DNA from: DATBLQ01 sp036555325
Lineage (GTDB): Bacteria > Pseudomonadota > Alphaproteobacteria > Rhizobiales > Aestuariivirgaceae
Assembly: GCA_036555325.1 (NCBI GenBank)
Contig: DATBLQ010000078.1
Coordinates: forward strand, 1-47,586
DNA: 47,586 nt
Direction of reading: 5' to 3'
Within the stretch, counting starts at the first letter, position 1, and each line of letters starts with the position of its first letter. Below are positions 26,445-35,133 of the stretch, one piece after another. A program made the position numbers and the translations under genes. The notes under the pieces are model-generated. The model saw only the letters and a program-made list of their open reading frames with translations, did not search any database and had not been told where the DNA came from.

Positions 26445-27455
26445 TTACGTTTTCAGCTCGCGCTTGAGCTCATTAAGGAAGCTCCAATTGGTGCCCTTGG
26501 AGATGATCCGCTGGGGAGCTGACTTGATCATGCCTGCTTCGTGCAGGCGCAGCGCATAGAATCGCATCGTATCCTCGGGATCGTAATCCCGCCACCTATC
26601 GTATGGAACTTCACCCATCGTCTGCAAGGCATAGTCGTACCGAGCGGTGAACCCACCATCCACCAACCGTTGTGCTACTCGCTCGGGCTCCGAACTACAA
26701 AGGTCAGCGGCCTTCAAAATGGCACGCAGCACCCGTTTACTTGCGATGGGATGCTTATTAATGAAATCTGTATTTCCCGCCAGCATGCAACAAAAGTACT
26801 GCGACCACGGACTGTCCAACGCACTGTTGACGATAACGTTACCGATTTTCTTGGCACGCAGTTCCTGTGGCTCGGGCGGAAAACCAAGGAATGCATCGAT
26901 TTTACCATCAATGAAAAGCTGCATTGGCTTCACTGGAGCGGTACTCATCACCCAATTTATATCCTTGGCGGGATCGAGGCCAACATAGGAGGCCATTGCC
27001 GTTAGGAACACATGCGGGGTTGAGCCCAACCCCTGCACGCCCACGCTCTTGCCTTTCAGGTCGGTGATGCGCTCAATGCGTTTATTGCCGAACAATTCGA
27101 AGCAACCTACATGCACGCCGGCCAGTACCGTGACCGCTTCGCCAGCATCAATCGGCACAATGAGTGGTCCCACGAAATTCAAGGTGAAATCGATTTCCCC
27201 ACGCGCGAGTCTCTCCGAATTTCCGCGGCCCGGCTCTGTTTTCACATAGCGGACATCGGTAAAACCTTCTGCGCGCAGCAGCTCCTCAGCAACAAACTGG
27301 GGCGCAAGGCAGATACCCGAGTTCTTGGCCAAGCGGACGGTGGTCGTTTCTGGCGGCTGCTCTCCTGCAGCACTGGCCTGACGGTCGAGCAACCAGGCGG
27401 CACTGGCTGCCGATAGACCTGTGAGGAAGCCGCGACGGTTTTGGACAATCTGCAT
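26445..27455 (-). CDS. ABC-transporter substrate-binding protein (NMT1/SsuA/TauA type)
   Basis: 336 residues from the ATG at 27453-27455, chosen because AAGGAG stands 8 nt before it. The leader QNRRGFLTGLSAASAAWLL is a Tat signal. The mature protein is a two-lobed binding protein of the nitrate/sulfonate/thiamine-precursor type, with ICLAPQFVAEELLRAEGF, EIDFTLNFVGPLIVPIDAG and LKGKSVGVQGLGSTPHVFL. The ligand is probably a small anion or organosulfonate but is not set by sequence. No permease or ATPase gene is next to it, so it must use components encoded elsewhere or serve as a sensor. Confidence 0.85.
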   Translation of the reverse strand: MQIVQNRRGFLTGLSAASAAWLLDRQASAAGEQPPETTTVRLAKNSGICLAPQFVAEELLRAEGFTDVRYVKTEPGRGNSERLARGEIDFTLNFVGPLIVPIDAGEAVTVLAGVHVGCFELFGNKRIERITDLKGKSVGVQGLGSTPHVFLTAMASYVGLDPAKDINWVMSTAPVKPMQLFIDGKIDAFLGFPPEPQELRAKKIGNVIVNSALDSPWSQYFCCMLAGNTDFINKHPIASKRVLRAILKAADLCSSEPERVAQRLVDGGFTARYDYALQTMGEVPYDRWRDYDPEDTMRFYALRLHEAGMIKSAPQRIISKGTNWSFLNELKRELKT

Positions 27456-27674
27456 CGGAAGACTCCTTATTTCGGGGAGCCAGTAGAGGCCGCCCATGAA
27501 GCCTCCGTGCGCCATTCATGTTTGGGAGCACCTCGCGCACTCAGTCGCTGGCGTCCTGCAATGCAAAAGTATACGCCTGGGTCGCTGCACTGGCGAGCTA
27601 ATTTAGGTGCTGCATAAGGTTGAATGTCCGCTTTCGGCCAGAAGCAGCAAAGCTCAATTGATCATGCGAGGTTC

Positions 27675-27943
27675 TCAGCGCCCTTTCTGACGGGCTTCCC
27701 GCATCCAGCTCAGGCCGAGCGGTCCGTAGTAACCAATGAGGATTGCGATCAAAGCCTGGGCAATATCAACAACCAGCAGAAACAAGCTATGAAGGAACTC
27801 CCCGCTGATCCCAGTTGCCAGGTCCCGACAATAGCAGCTGCAGGCGCTATATCTACAATCCCGTGCTCGCCAAACCATCGCCTCGGTGCCAGGCCCAATA
27901 CGATGCCCACAATCCAGATTATGGCCTCAGCAATGAGCTCCAT
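27675..27943 (-). pseudogene. Small two-helix membrane protein gene, apparently frameshifted
   Basis: An ATG at 27941-27943 with AGGAG about 6 nt before it opens MELIAEAIIWIVGIVLGLAP and runs for 64 codons to a stop at 27749. The second half of a plausible protein continues in another frame, from about residue 45 (GEFLHSLFLLVVDIAQALIA, then GYYGPLGLSWMREARQKGR), to a stop at 27675. A single-base change in the middle would restore an 88-residue protein with two membrane segments. Either the gene is broken, the read contains an error, or the 64-residue form is real. No family recognised. Confidence 0.5.
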
Positions 27944-28001
27944 GGAGTTCTCCTAAACCAAGTGCGGTAACCTCCCCTAGTTTAGTTTGATTACAATATC
28001 T

Positions 28002-28397
28002 TCACGTCGCCATCCGGCCATCCATTTGCTGCATGACGTCCTCAATGAAATTACGAACCATCTCGGTGTCGAGTGAAAGGGTGAGTCTAAGATTGCCAAT
28101 TGTAAGCCCCACGAATGCTTCGCGGTCACTCTCTCCTTTGGCAAACCCGATGAATTGAACAGGGACTGGCTTCGTCGTTAGTTCCTTCGGTGGGGCCGCT
28201 GGTATCTGCGTCGTTGCGATTTTGGTCGCGTATTCGAGGAGTAGTGCGATTAGGCTAGCTCCCTGTTCCTTGAGCGCAATGCGCACCGGCTCCTGGCGCG
28301 TTCGGAATTCAATCACCACGTAGTTACCGTCTTGTGAGGGTCCAAGCCGCGCCCCGGTAGCGATAACAACTTTGATAGGTGAAGATTGATTGACCAT
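28002..28397 (-). CDS. Hypothetical cytosolic protein
   Basis: 131 residues, with AAAGGA before the ATG. The sequence shows alternating beta segments and two helices: PIKVVIATGARLGPSQDG, VVIEFRTRQEPVRIALKEQG, then GLTIGNLRLTLSLDTEMVRN and a helix FIEDVMQQMDGRM. There is no signal peptide or membrane helix. I do not recognise the family. It stands alone between the broken membrane-protein gene and the MscS gene. Confidence 0.6.
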   Translation of the reverse strand: MVNQSSPIKVVIATGARLGPSQDGNYVVIEFRTRQEPVRIALKEQGASLIALLLEYATKIATTQIPAAPPKELTTKPVPVQFIGFAKGESDREAFVGLTIGNLRLTLSLDTEMVRNFIEDVMQQMDGRMAT

Positions 28398-28865
28398 TTG
28401 TGTTGGATCCTTTGGAGAGGGTTACCTTTTGGGATGTCGGCACGCATTGTCAAGCGCGCAAGTGGAACTAATCCCTTATCACCTCACGGCGGAAGGCTCC
28501 CGCTGGCTGCGTTCCGTTAAGGAGAACTGCCACCATAAGCCCTCGATGCGGGCGATGCGTCCCTCGTTCTCAATTGCCTTCCGAAGTTTCTGGTTGACGG
28601 CCTTCATCTCCGCCCGCGGTCGTTTCGCCGTATCGTATGGCCGTAAGGCCGAGGAGATCGGTCGGAAGCCCCGCGCTGCTTAGAGTCAAAAGCAGCCATC
28701 GTGGGATGTCCGCAGCGAGTCCGCCCTAGAACCATTTTTCGGATATAGTAAGGAAGTTTCCGACAGGCAGAATCGCTTTGGATAGGTAGCGCATTATCCG
28801 CCATGCGTTCAAAGGATAAGGCCAAGCGGAGTATGAAATCGGGAATCCATCCCCAGGACCAACTT
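28398..28865. other. Intergenic region with a possible decayed ORF
   Basis: About 470 bp before the MscS gene. On the minus strand a frame from 28679 to 28479 is open for 66 codons and reads protein-like, with ALRPYDTAKRPRAEMKAVNQ followed by RIARIEGLWWQF, but its N-terminal side is closed by TAA at 28680-28682 and no ribosome-binding site precedes its ATG at 28607. The overlapping frame upstream has MAAFDSKQRG, so a frameshifted small gene is possible. Otherwise nothing is recognised. Confidence 0.3.
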
Positions 28866-30968
28866 ATGAAGACCTCTCCTATCGATTGGCTTCGCTCACA
28901 CTGTTTTCTTGCTCTTCTGATCGTGCTCATTGCAGCGCCGGGTTCGGTGTCCGCACAGCCTCCCACACCCGAAAAGGTCGATAGGCTCATAGAGCTCTTG
29001 TCGGATCCGGAGATCAAAACCTGGCTCCAACAGCAAAACAAAAAAGACGCCGCAGCAGTGGACAAGGTCGCCGGTTCCACACCGGCCGTACTTTCATCTG
29101 CGCTCGACATGATCAGGGCACACATGCGTTCTGTCCTTGCGGCCATTCCCCGGCTTCCAGCTCAATTCCAGCGCGCATGGATTATTCTGAGCTTGGAGTT
29201 CGAAGGCCAGCGCCTTGCAGGAGTGCTCGTCCTGATCGGCGGCTTCATAGTGGCGGGCCTGGGTCTCGAATGGCTTGTCCGCTGGTCCATGCGGAACTAC
29301 CGGCGGGCCGCCCTGGCGCAACCTAGCACAACACCCCAGACGCGCCTTAGGTCGCTTGCCTTGAGAGTGGTTTATTCAGTGATCTTGCTAGCAGCGTTCG
29401 TCGTCGGCAGCGCCGGCGTGTTTCTGATCTTCGACTGGCCGCCACTCTTGCGCGAAATCGTTCTCGGCTACCTGACGGCTGCCATTATCACGCGCGCCGC
29501 CATGATGCTCAGCCGTGTCCTGCTTCTTCCGCCAAATCTCAAGGTAGATCATGCAGAAGAACTACGCGCTCTCCCAATGAATGACGCACGTGCTGCTCAC
29601 TGGTATAGATGGATTGCCATCAACGTCGGATGGTTTGCATTTGTCGGCGCCACGCTCTCGCTTCTCGCGACATTGGGGTTCGATCCGCAGGGCCGCCTCG
29701 TTCTCGCCACCGTTGCTGGATTCATCCAGCTGCTGTTGATTCTCGCAGCAGTCTGGCTACGGCTAAAACCAACTACAGACAGGACTGCGCTTGCCGCATC
29801 ATGGCTTATGACGCTCTTCTTCGTGACCTTATGGCTGCTCCAGCTGGCCGGTCAGCGCATTGTGTTTTGGCTGGTGTTGGCGCTTGTGGGACTGCCCTTT
29901 ACGATCATGCTGGCTCATCGCATTGTGAATTTCCTATTGCGGCCATCGCCGGTGGATAACAAGTCTCTGCCTCCTCTTTTGATCGCCCTCGTCGATCGCA
30001 GCATACGCCTGGCGCTTATTGTTGCTGCGGCGATCCTGCTTGCGCGTGCGTGGCATTTTGACATTTCGATGGTAACAGAGGGAGATACGCTGAGCGTTCG
30101 TCTCTTGCGCGGCGGCCTCAATGCAGCACTGATAATACTCGCTGCCGATTTCGGCTGGAGCCTGACAAGGGCCCTGGTTGCCCGGAAGCTCGGCGGACAT
30201 GAGGGTTCGGCCGAGAGTGGGCATGCGTCGCCGCAGCAAGCGCGACTTCGCACCCTTCTGCCGATTTTTCAGAACATCCTGTTCGCCGTCATCCTGGTCA
30301 TCACCATCCTCATGGTGCTTTCATCTCTTGGTATCGAGATCGGCCCCCTCATTGCAGGCGCTGGGGTGGTGGGCGTAGCCATCGGTTTTGGCGCGCAGAC
30401 TCTGGTGAAGGATGTCATTTCGGGAATGTTCTATCTGCTCGACGACGCATTTCGTGTCGGTGAATACATCCAAAGCGGAAATTATCGCGGCACCGTCGAG
30501 AACTTCAGCCTGCGCTCAGTGAAGCTCCGTCATCACCGTGGATATCTGTTCACTGTGCCTTTCGGAGAACTCGGCGCCATACAGAACATGAGCCGCGATT
30601 GGGTGATCGACAAGTTCAGCATCACCGTTGCCTATGATACGGATCTCGACAAGGCCCGAAAGCTCATCAAGAAAATTGGCCTCGAGCTTGCTGCCGATCC
30701 TGAATTCTCTCCCCACGTCATCGAGCCGCTCAAACTGCAAGGGGTCGAGAAGTTTGGCGATTACGGCATAGAACTGCGCATGAAACTAAAAACCAAGCCC
30801 GGTGAGCAGTTCACCATCCGCCGCAAGGCCTTCGTCGTCATCAAGAAGACATTTGAAGAGAATGGAATTCACATCCCCTTCCCGACGGTTTACGTTCAGG
30901 AGGGCAAATCACCGGCAGCAGCTGCAGGTCAGATTGTGTCAGCCGCCAAGCGCGAAACACCAGGGTGA
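28866..30968 (+). CDS. MscS-family mechanosensitive ion channel, long form
   Basis: 700 residues from ATG 28866 (AGGA at a spacing of about 7), which gives a good signal peptide, FLALLIVLIAAPGSVSA; the frame is open from 28803. After a periplasmic helical region there are about ten membrane helices, and then the MscS core from about 500: pore helix GVVGVAIGFGAQTLVKDVIS, the beta domain FRVGEYIQSGNYRGTVENFS, VPFGELGAIQNMSRDW, and a C-terminal domain ending near 690. It should open on membrane tension and release solutes on hypo-osmotic shock. The long N-terminus resembles YbiO/MscK-type paralogues. It is followed 40 bp later by a small secreted-protein gene. Confidence 0.92.
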   Translation: MKTSPIDWLRSHCFLALLIVLIAAPGSVSAQPPTPEKVDRLIELLSDPEIKTWLQQQNKKDAAAVDKVAGSTPAVLSSALDMIRAHMRSVLAAIPRLPAQFQRAWIILSLEFEGQRLAGVLVLIGGFIVAGLGLEWLVRWSMRNYRRAALAQPSTTPQTRLRSLALRVVYSVILLAAFVVGSAGVFLIFDWPPLLREIVLGYLTAAIITRAAMMLSRVLLLPPNLKVDHAEELRALPMNDARAAHWYRWIAINVGWFAFVGATLSLLATLGFDPQGRLVLATVAGFIQLLLILAAVWLRLKPTTDRTALAASWLMTLFFVTLWLLQLAGQRIVFWLVLALVGLPFTIMLAHRIVNFLLRPSPVDNKSLPPLLIALVDRSIRLALIVAAAILLARAWHFDISMVTEGDTLSVRLLRGGLNAALIILAADFGWSLTRALVARKLGGHEGSAESGHASPQQARLRTLLPIFQNILFAVILVITILMVLSSLGIEIGPLIAGAGVVGVAIGFGAQTLVKDVISGMFYLLDDAFRVGEYIQSGNYRGTVENFSLRSVKLRHHRGYLFTVPFGELGAIQNMSRDWVIDKFSITVAYDTDLDKARKLIKKIGLELAADPEFSPHVIEPLKLQGVEKFGDYGIELRMKLKTKPGEQFTIRRKAFVVIKKTFEENGIHIPFPTVYVQEGKSPAAAAGQIVSAAKRETPG

Positions 30969-31007
30969 ACTTTCACAATTGGAAAAAGATAACTAGCTGG
31001 AGTCTAC

Positions 31008-31337
31008 ATGCAAATCATCAGATTAGCTTCAGTGGCACTCATTGCAGGAAGTCTGACTCACACAATGGCCTATGCGGCTTATTTGGCTCCAAGTTCCATG
31101 GACACTAAACTACTGCGCTCTGAACAAAACGTAGTCCTAGTCGCCGCGCAGTCAAAAAAGAAAGTAAAGGCGAAAAGTAGGCCAGGGCACAATTATACGA
31201 GCGGAGTGAATAGTTCACTTGGCTATATCCCGGGGTTTGTTCCAACTCCTTATGGGCGTGGTGATTGTATCGGATGGTGGGAACCGCTTGGAAATGGGCT
31301 CATGCGTTGTCATGGCCAATTTATTCGCGAACATTAG
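31008..31337 (+). CDS. Small secreted basic protein, unknown
   Basis: 109 residues. The signal peptide IIRLASVALIAGSLTHTMAY precedes a Lys-rich segment (QSKKKVKAKSRPGHNY) and a C-terminal part with two Cys, GRGDCIGWWEPLGNGLMRCH. The two Cys may form a disulfide. I do not recognise the family. Its 3' end overlaps the end of the truncated cyclase fragment on the other strand by 17 bp. Confidence 0.55.
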   Translation: MQIIRLASVALIAGSLTHTMAYAAYLAPSSMDTKLLRSEQNVVLVAAQSKKKVKAKSRPGHNYTSGVNSSLGYIPGFVPTPYGRGDCIGWWEPLGNGLMRCHGQFIREH

Positions 31338-31494
31338 GGTAGTGCTCTGCGATCTTTGGATCGATTAGCTCAGTCCGGGCAATCTTGAGTGCCGCCAGAG
31401 TAGCCGCCTTGTCTCGACGCATGAGGCGGCTGTATCCAACCACATCGGCAGCAAGGATTGCCGCAAGACGCCGTTGCGTGCGAGCGGTGGTCAT
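31321..31494 (-). pseudogene. Truncated N-terminal fragment of a class III cyclase gene
   Basis: An ATG at 31492-31494 opens a 57-codon frame, MTTARTQRRLAAILAADVVG, YSRLMRRDKAATLAAL and ELIDPKIAEH, which is the N-terminus of a cyclase like copies A and B. After IAEH, where the family continues with the GRIVKTxGD segment, seven unrelated codons and TAA follow. So only about 51 of roughly 580 codons remain, and the second catalytic Asp is lost. The ATG overlaps the TGA of the upstream cyclase copy B in ATGA, so it is placed exactly as a translationally coupled second cyclase would be. Confidence 0.75.
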
Positions 31495-33239
31495 CTAGGC
31501 AATCCCGCTTTTAAATACCCCTCTACAAAATGGTCTCGATCTTTCGGGTCGCGAAAAGGTTGCATCTGTGCCCAGCCGCTCACCGTGAACTTTGGCGCAA
31601 TTTCCATGAACTGCCGAGCGACTTCTTGAGCCTCGTCGAGTTGGCCAAGCTGCGCCAGAGCAGCGGCCAAGATGCGAAGTGCACCGGTTCCGCGGCAAAC
31701 TTCGTGACGCAAGGTTTCGACCGCTTCTGCATAGCGGTGTGCAGCATACTGAGCAAAACCCATGAACCAGCAGTGGCTGGGAAGGCGATAAGGATTGAGC
31801 TTAAATGCATTCTCGATAGCTTGTATTGCCTCTTCTGAACGTCCATCGAAGACTTCTAGATCGCCCAGAAATGCCCATGCATCAGCATGGTTGGGATTTG
31901 ATCTAAGAGCCCTATGAAAGTGATCCCGCCCTCGTTGCAAGTGACCTTCGTAGGCCAAGATATATCCTAGGACGAAATGGGCATCGGCGTTATCGGGGTC
32001 TAGAGAGAGAGCTTGCTCAGCTGCTGCACGAATTCTTTCCCACGGCTCGTCTTGCTGCCAATCGATCGAAAGAACTCCAACACCCCATCCTGCCGCGCCA
32101 GCAAGCATCATATTCATAGCCAGCCAGGCGTGAGCTTCAGCAAATCCAGGATCTAACCGGATAGCTTCCTCAAAGAGCGGCCGCGCAGATTTGGCCATAT
32201 GCGGTGACTGCAAAGTCAGCACTCGGCCTCTTACAAAAAGATCATACGCCTCGACAACGGGCGTGCGCCGTTTTCGTCGAACATATGTGTCTGGCAGGGC
32301 TCCCGTTAGAGCGACAACAATTTTCTCGACGACTTCATCTTGCACGGCAAATATGTTATCGAGATCGCGATCAAAACGCTCAGCCCATAGGTGAGCGCCG
32401 TCGACAGCATTGATAAGCTGAACGGTAATTCGCACACGGGATGCTACGCGCCGGACACTTCCTTCGGCAATGTAGCTAACACCTAGTTCCCTCGCTATCT
32501 GTCTTACGTCATTCGGTTTACCTTTATAGGCGAAGGTCGAATGTCGCGCGATGACGAGTAGACCCGAAACCTTGGATAGTGCGGTTATTAAGTCCTCTGA
32601 CAAGCCATCGGCAAAAAAATCCTGTTCAGGATCGCTGCTCATGTTCTGGAATGGCAGGACCGCAATGGATGCCTTATCTTCGTGAGCGATTGGGCGGGTA
32701 TGTGTAGTGCGCTTTGCGATCTGTAATCGATAAACCCGCACCGGCCGGGCGATATTCTTCAAACGCTGATCTCCGGCATCCTCAAACGCGAGGTCGAGTT
32801 TGTCCATCACATGGTCATGAGCGATCTGGCTCAAGCAGACGCCACCTGGCTCCGCTAACCCTTCCAGCCGCGCCGCCACGTTGACCCCATCCCCATGAAT
32901 GTCATCACCGTCGATGACCACGTCACCGACATTGATCCCCATTCGGAACTCAATCTGCTTGTCCTCATCAGTCCCGACATTCCGCTTCGCAATCTCCCGC
33001 TGCATTTCAACGCCGCAGCGGACTGCATCAACAACACTTGAGAACTGCACTAGCAGGCCATCCCCCATTGTCTTGACGATACGTCCGCGGTGTTCAGCAA
33101 TCGTGGGATCAATCACAGTGCGCCGCAGCTCCTTCAGCCGGGCAAGCGTTCCCTCTTCATCGAGCCCAACAAGGCGGCTGTAGCCTGCCACATCGGCTGC
33201 CAGAATTGCGGAAAGCTGCCGTTGGGCGCGCTCTGACAC
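31491..33239 (-). CDS. Class III adenylate/guanylate cyclase with TolB-like and TPR domains (copy B)
   Basis: 582 residues. GTG start at 33237-33239 with GGAGGACAGGC before it. Catalytic domain (about 7-175): D16 in AILAADVAGYSRLV, D60 in VKTMGDGLLVQF, and GVNVAARLEGLAEPGG carrying Asn and Arg, so activity is expected. A TolB-like middle has SIAVLPFQNMSSDPEQDFF and YIAEGSVRRVASRVRITVQL; TPR-like repeats follow, such as LQRGRDHFHRALRSNPNHAD. It shares the whole architecture with copy A but differs in many positions, so it is an older paralogue. It is divergent from the hydrolase-cyclase gene 93 bp away. Confidence 0.9.
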   Translation of the reverse strand: MSERAQRQLSAILAADVAGYSRLVGLDEEGTLARLKELRRTVIDPTIAEHRGRIVKTMGDGLLVQFSSVVDAVRCGVEMQREIAKRNVGTDEDKQIEFRMGINVGDVVIDGDDIHGDGVNVAARLEGLAEPGGVCLSQIAHDHVMDKLDLAFEDAGDQRLKNIARPVRVYRLQIAKRTTHTRPIAHEDKASIAVLPFQNMSSDPEQDFFADGLSEDLITALSKVSGLLVIARHSTFAYKGKPNDVRQIARELGVSYIAEGSVRRVASRVRITVQLINAVDGAHLWAERFDRDLDNIFAVQDEVVEKIVVALTGALPDTYVRRKRRTPVVEAYDLFVRGRVLTLQSPHMAKSARPLFEEAIRLDPGFAEAHAWLAMNMMLAGAAGWGVGVLSIDWQQDEPWERIRAAAEQALSLDPDNADAHFVLGYILAYEGHLQRGRDHFHRALRSNPNHADAWAFLGDLEVFDGRSEEAIQAIENAFKLNPYRLPSHCWFMGFAQYAAHRYAEAVETLRHEVCRGTGALRILAAALAQLGQLDEAQEVARQFMEIAPKFTVSGWAQMQPFRDPKDRDHFVEGYLKAGLPR

Positions 33240-33332
33240 GCCTGTCCTCCACTGGGTTGACCACGGTAAACTATCACAGTCTCACCTTGGCCAGCGCTCG
33301 CTATTTTTCTTAAAGAGGAGTAGACGGAGACC

Positions 33333-34658
33333 ATGCCTCCGCGCACACTGTACACAAAGAGCGGCAATGTTTCGATTGCCTATCAAGTGACCGGAGATGG
33401 ACCAATCGATCTCGTTTTTGCGCCTGGCTGGGTGTCCAATGTGGAGTATGCGTGGGAAAACCCCGACTATGCACGACTGATTACCCGCCTTTCGAGTTTT
33501 TCTCGGTTCATAAGGTTCGACAAGCGCGGCACAGGTTTATCAGATCGCGATGTCAAGCCCTCAACGCTTGAACAGCGAGTTGATGATATTCGTGCTGTTA
33601 TGGATGCTGTGGGATCAGAACGGGCAGCGCTGCTCGGCATGTCGGAAGGTGGCAATATGTCGGTAATGTTTACGGCCACGCATCCCGAGCGCAGCGCGGC
33701 ACTCGTTCTTTTTGGCTGTTTTGCCAGGGCGAAGTGGGCACCCGACTATCCCTGGGGAAGCACACAGCAGCAACGTGACGCGTTCAACGATTTAATGGAA
33801 AAAAATTGGGGCGACCCGGTTGCGCTTGATGAGGCGGCACCTAGCGTTGCAAACGATGAAGCGGCACGATCATGGTTCGGCGCATACCTACGCCACTCGG
33901 GAAGTCCGAGCGCCGTCCGGGCCCTCTCAGACTTGAACTTTCAATTGGATATGCGTGCAATTCTACCGAGCGTGCGTGTGCCGACGCTGGTCCTGCACCG
34001 CAAGGGTGACCGCTGGTACTCCGTGGCAGAGGCCGAATATCTTGCCGAGCATATTCCTGGAGCCAAACTGGTCATCCTCCCGGGCGATGACCACATAATT
34101 TGGTGGGGAGACCAGGAGAGGGTAGTTGGCGAGGTTCAGGAATTTTTGACGGGAACGAGAGCCGCTCCACCCACAGAACGGGTTCTTTTGACAGTGTTGG
34201 TTACAGATATTGTGGGATCGACGCAGAAAGCCGCAGAAATGGGCGACCTTAAATGGAAAGACGTATTGCAATTGCATGATGCAGCGGTGCGGCGCGAGTT
34301 AGGGAATTTCGACGGTCAAGAAATAAATACGACAGGCGATGGCTTCGTTTTAGCTTTCACGGGTCCAACACGCGCCATCCAATGCAGCCTGGCGATTAAG
34401 CAGCGGCTAGAGCGTCTGGGGCTTGGCATGCGAGCTGGACTACACACCGGCGAGTGCGAACGGCGAGGTCATGATCTGAGCGGTCTTGCGGTGCATGTAG
34501 CATCGCGTATTACCAGCAAAGCTTCCTCGAATGATATTTTGGTCTCCAACACAGTCAGAGATTTGGTTGTTGGCTCCGATATCCGGTTTGCCGAAATGGG
34601 TAGGCACTCACTACGTGGCGTTCCAGGAGAATGGCCCCTCTATTCAGTGGTTCAATAA
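33333..34658 (+). CDS. Alpha/beta hydrolase fused to class III nucleotide cyclase
   Basis: 441 residues; GGAG stands 6 nt before the ATG. The N-terminal half (about 1-275) is an alpha/beta hydrolase with the nucleophile elbow GMSEGG (S104), D226 in HRKGDRWYS and H254 in GDDHIIWW as probable triad. The C-terminal half (about 285-441) is a class III cyclase domain: D292 in VTDIVGST and D336 in TTGDGFVLAF are the metal ligands, while the Asn-Arg pair region reads LAVHVASRI, so the Arg is kept and His replaces Asn. The hydrolase half probably acts as the input domain, binding or cleaving a small ligand and setting cyclase output. Confidence 0.9.
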   Translation: MPPRTLYTKSGNVSIAYQVTGDGPIDLVFAPGWVSNVEYAWENPDYARLITRLSSFSRFIRFDKRGTGLSDRDVKPSTLEQRVDDIRAVMDAVGSERAALLGMSEGGNMSVMFTATHPERSAALVLFGCFARAKWAPDYPWGSTQQQRDAFNDLMEKNWGDPVALDEAAPSVANDEAARSWFGAYLRHSGSPSAVRALSDLNFQLDMRAILPSVRVPTLVLHRKGDRWYSVAEAEYLAEHIPGAKLVILPGDDHIIWWGDQERVVGEVQEFLTGTRAAPPTERVLLTVLVTDIVGSTQKAAEMGDLKWKDVLQLHDAAVRRELGNFDGQEINTTGDGFVLAFTGPTRAIQCSLAIKQRLERLGLGMRAGLHTGECERRGHDLSGLAVHVASRITSKASSNDILVSNTVRDLVVGSDIRFAEMGRHSLRGVPGEWPLYSVVQ

Positions 34659-34815
34659 AGAACTTAGCGATGGTGGGGATGCAATGACCACTCCTATTGA
34701 AGCGATCAGTTGTGCCCTCCCCTGCTCGACTGTTGACTAGCAATCCTATGGCAATCACCAATAAGTGAATGGCAAGGGCGCGCCAAGACTACTCAGAACC
34801 AGGCAGAATAAGCGA

Positions 34816-35043
34816 ATGTCACGTCAAGCCGGTGTATTTGGTCCAGATCAGCTGAGCGTCATTCAAGACCTTTTCGATAGGGCCTGGGCTGCAGCCGCGG
34901 CGACGACTCCCAGCGCGGCCTCAATTGATGATTGGGAAACCTTGCGCAATGTATTAGCGCAGAAGGTATTTGAGTACGCTAACACGAGCCTAACTGATGA
35001 CGAGATCATCCGGGCTGTGCTGACATCTATGGGCCTCTTGTGA
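34816..35043 (+). CDS. Small helical protein, unknown
   Basis: 75 residues from ATG 34816; a GTG at 34765 would add 17 basic residues. The product is almost wholly helical and Ala-rich: GPDQLSVIQDLFDRAWAAAA, DDWETLRNVLAQKVFEY and LTDDEIIRAVLTSMG. There is no signal peptide. Similar short proteins occur in Bradyrhizobium-like genomes without known function. It lies about 160 bp after the hydrolase-cyclase gene on the same strand. Confidence 0.55.
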   Translation: MSRQAGVFGPDQLSVIQDLFDRAWAAAAATTPSAASIDDWETLRNVLAQKVFEYANTSLTDDEIIRAVLTSMGLL

Positions 35044-35133
35044 ACTAGCGGTCGAGAGTTGAGCCTGCCTATGCAAGGCGGGTTGCAGCACCTTGCAGGA
35101 TTACCAATCCATCATGGCCACTGTGTTTCCGGT

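Noticed and set aside
28604..29146. 180-codon minus-strand ORF opposite the MscS gene start
   Set aside because: It is a shadow of the MscS coding frame for most of its length, has no family resemblance and no good start.
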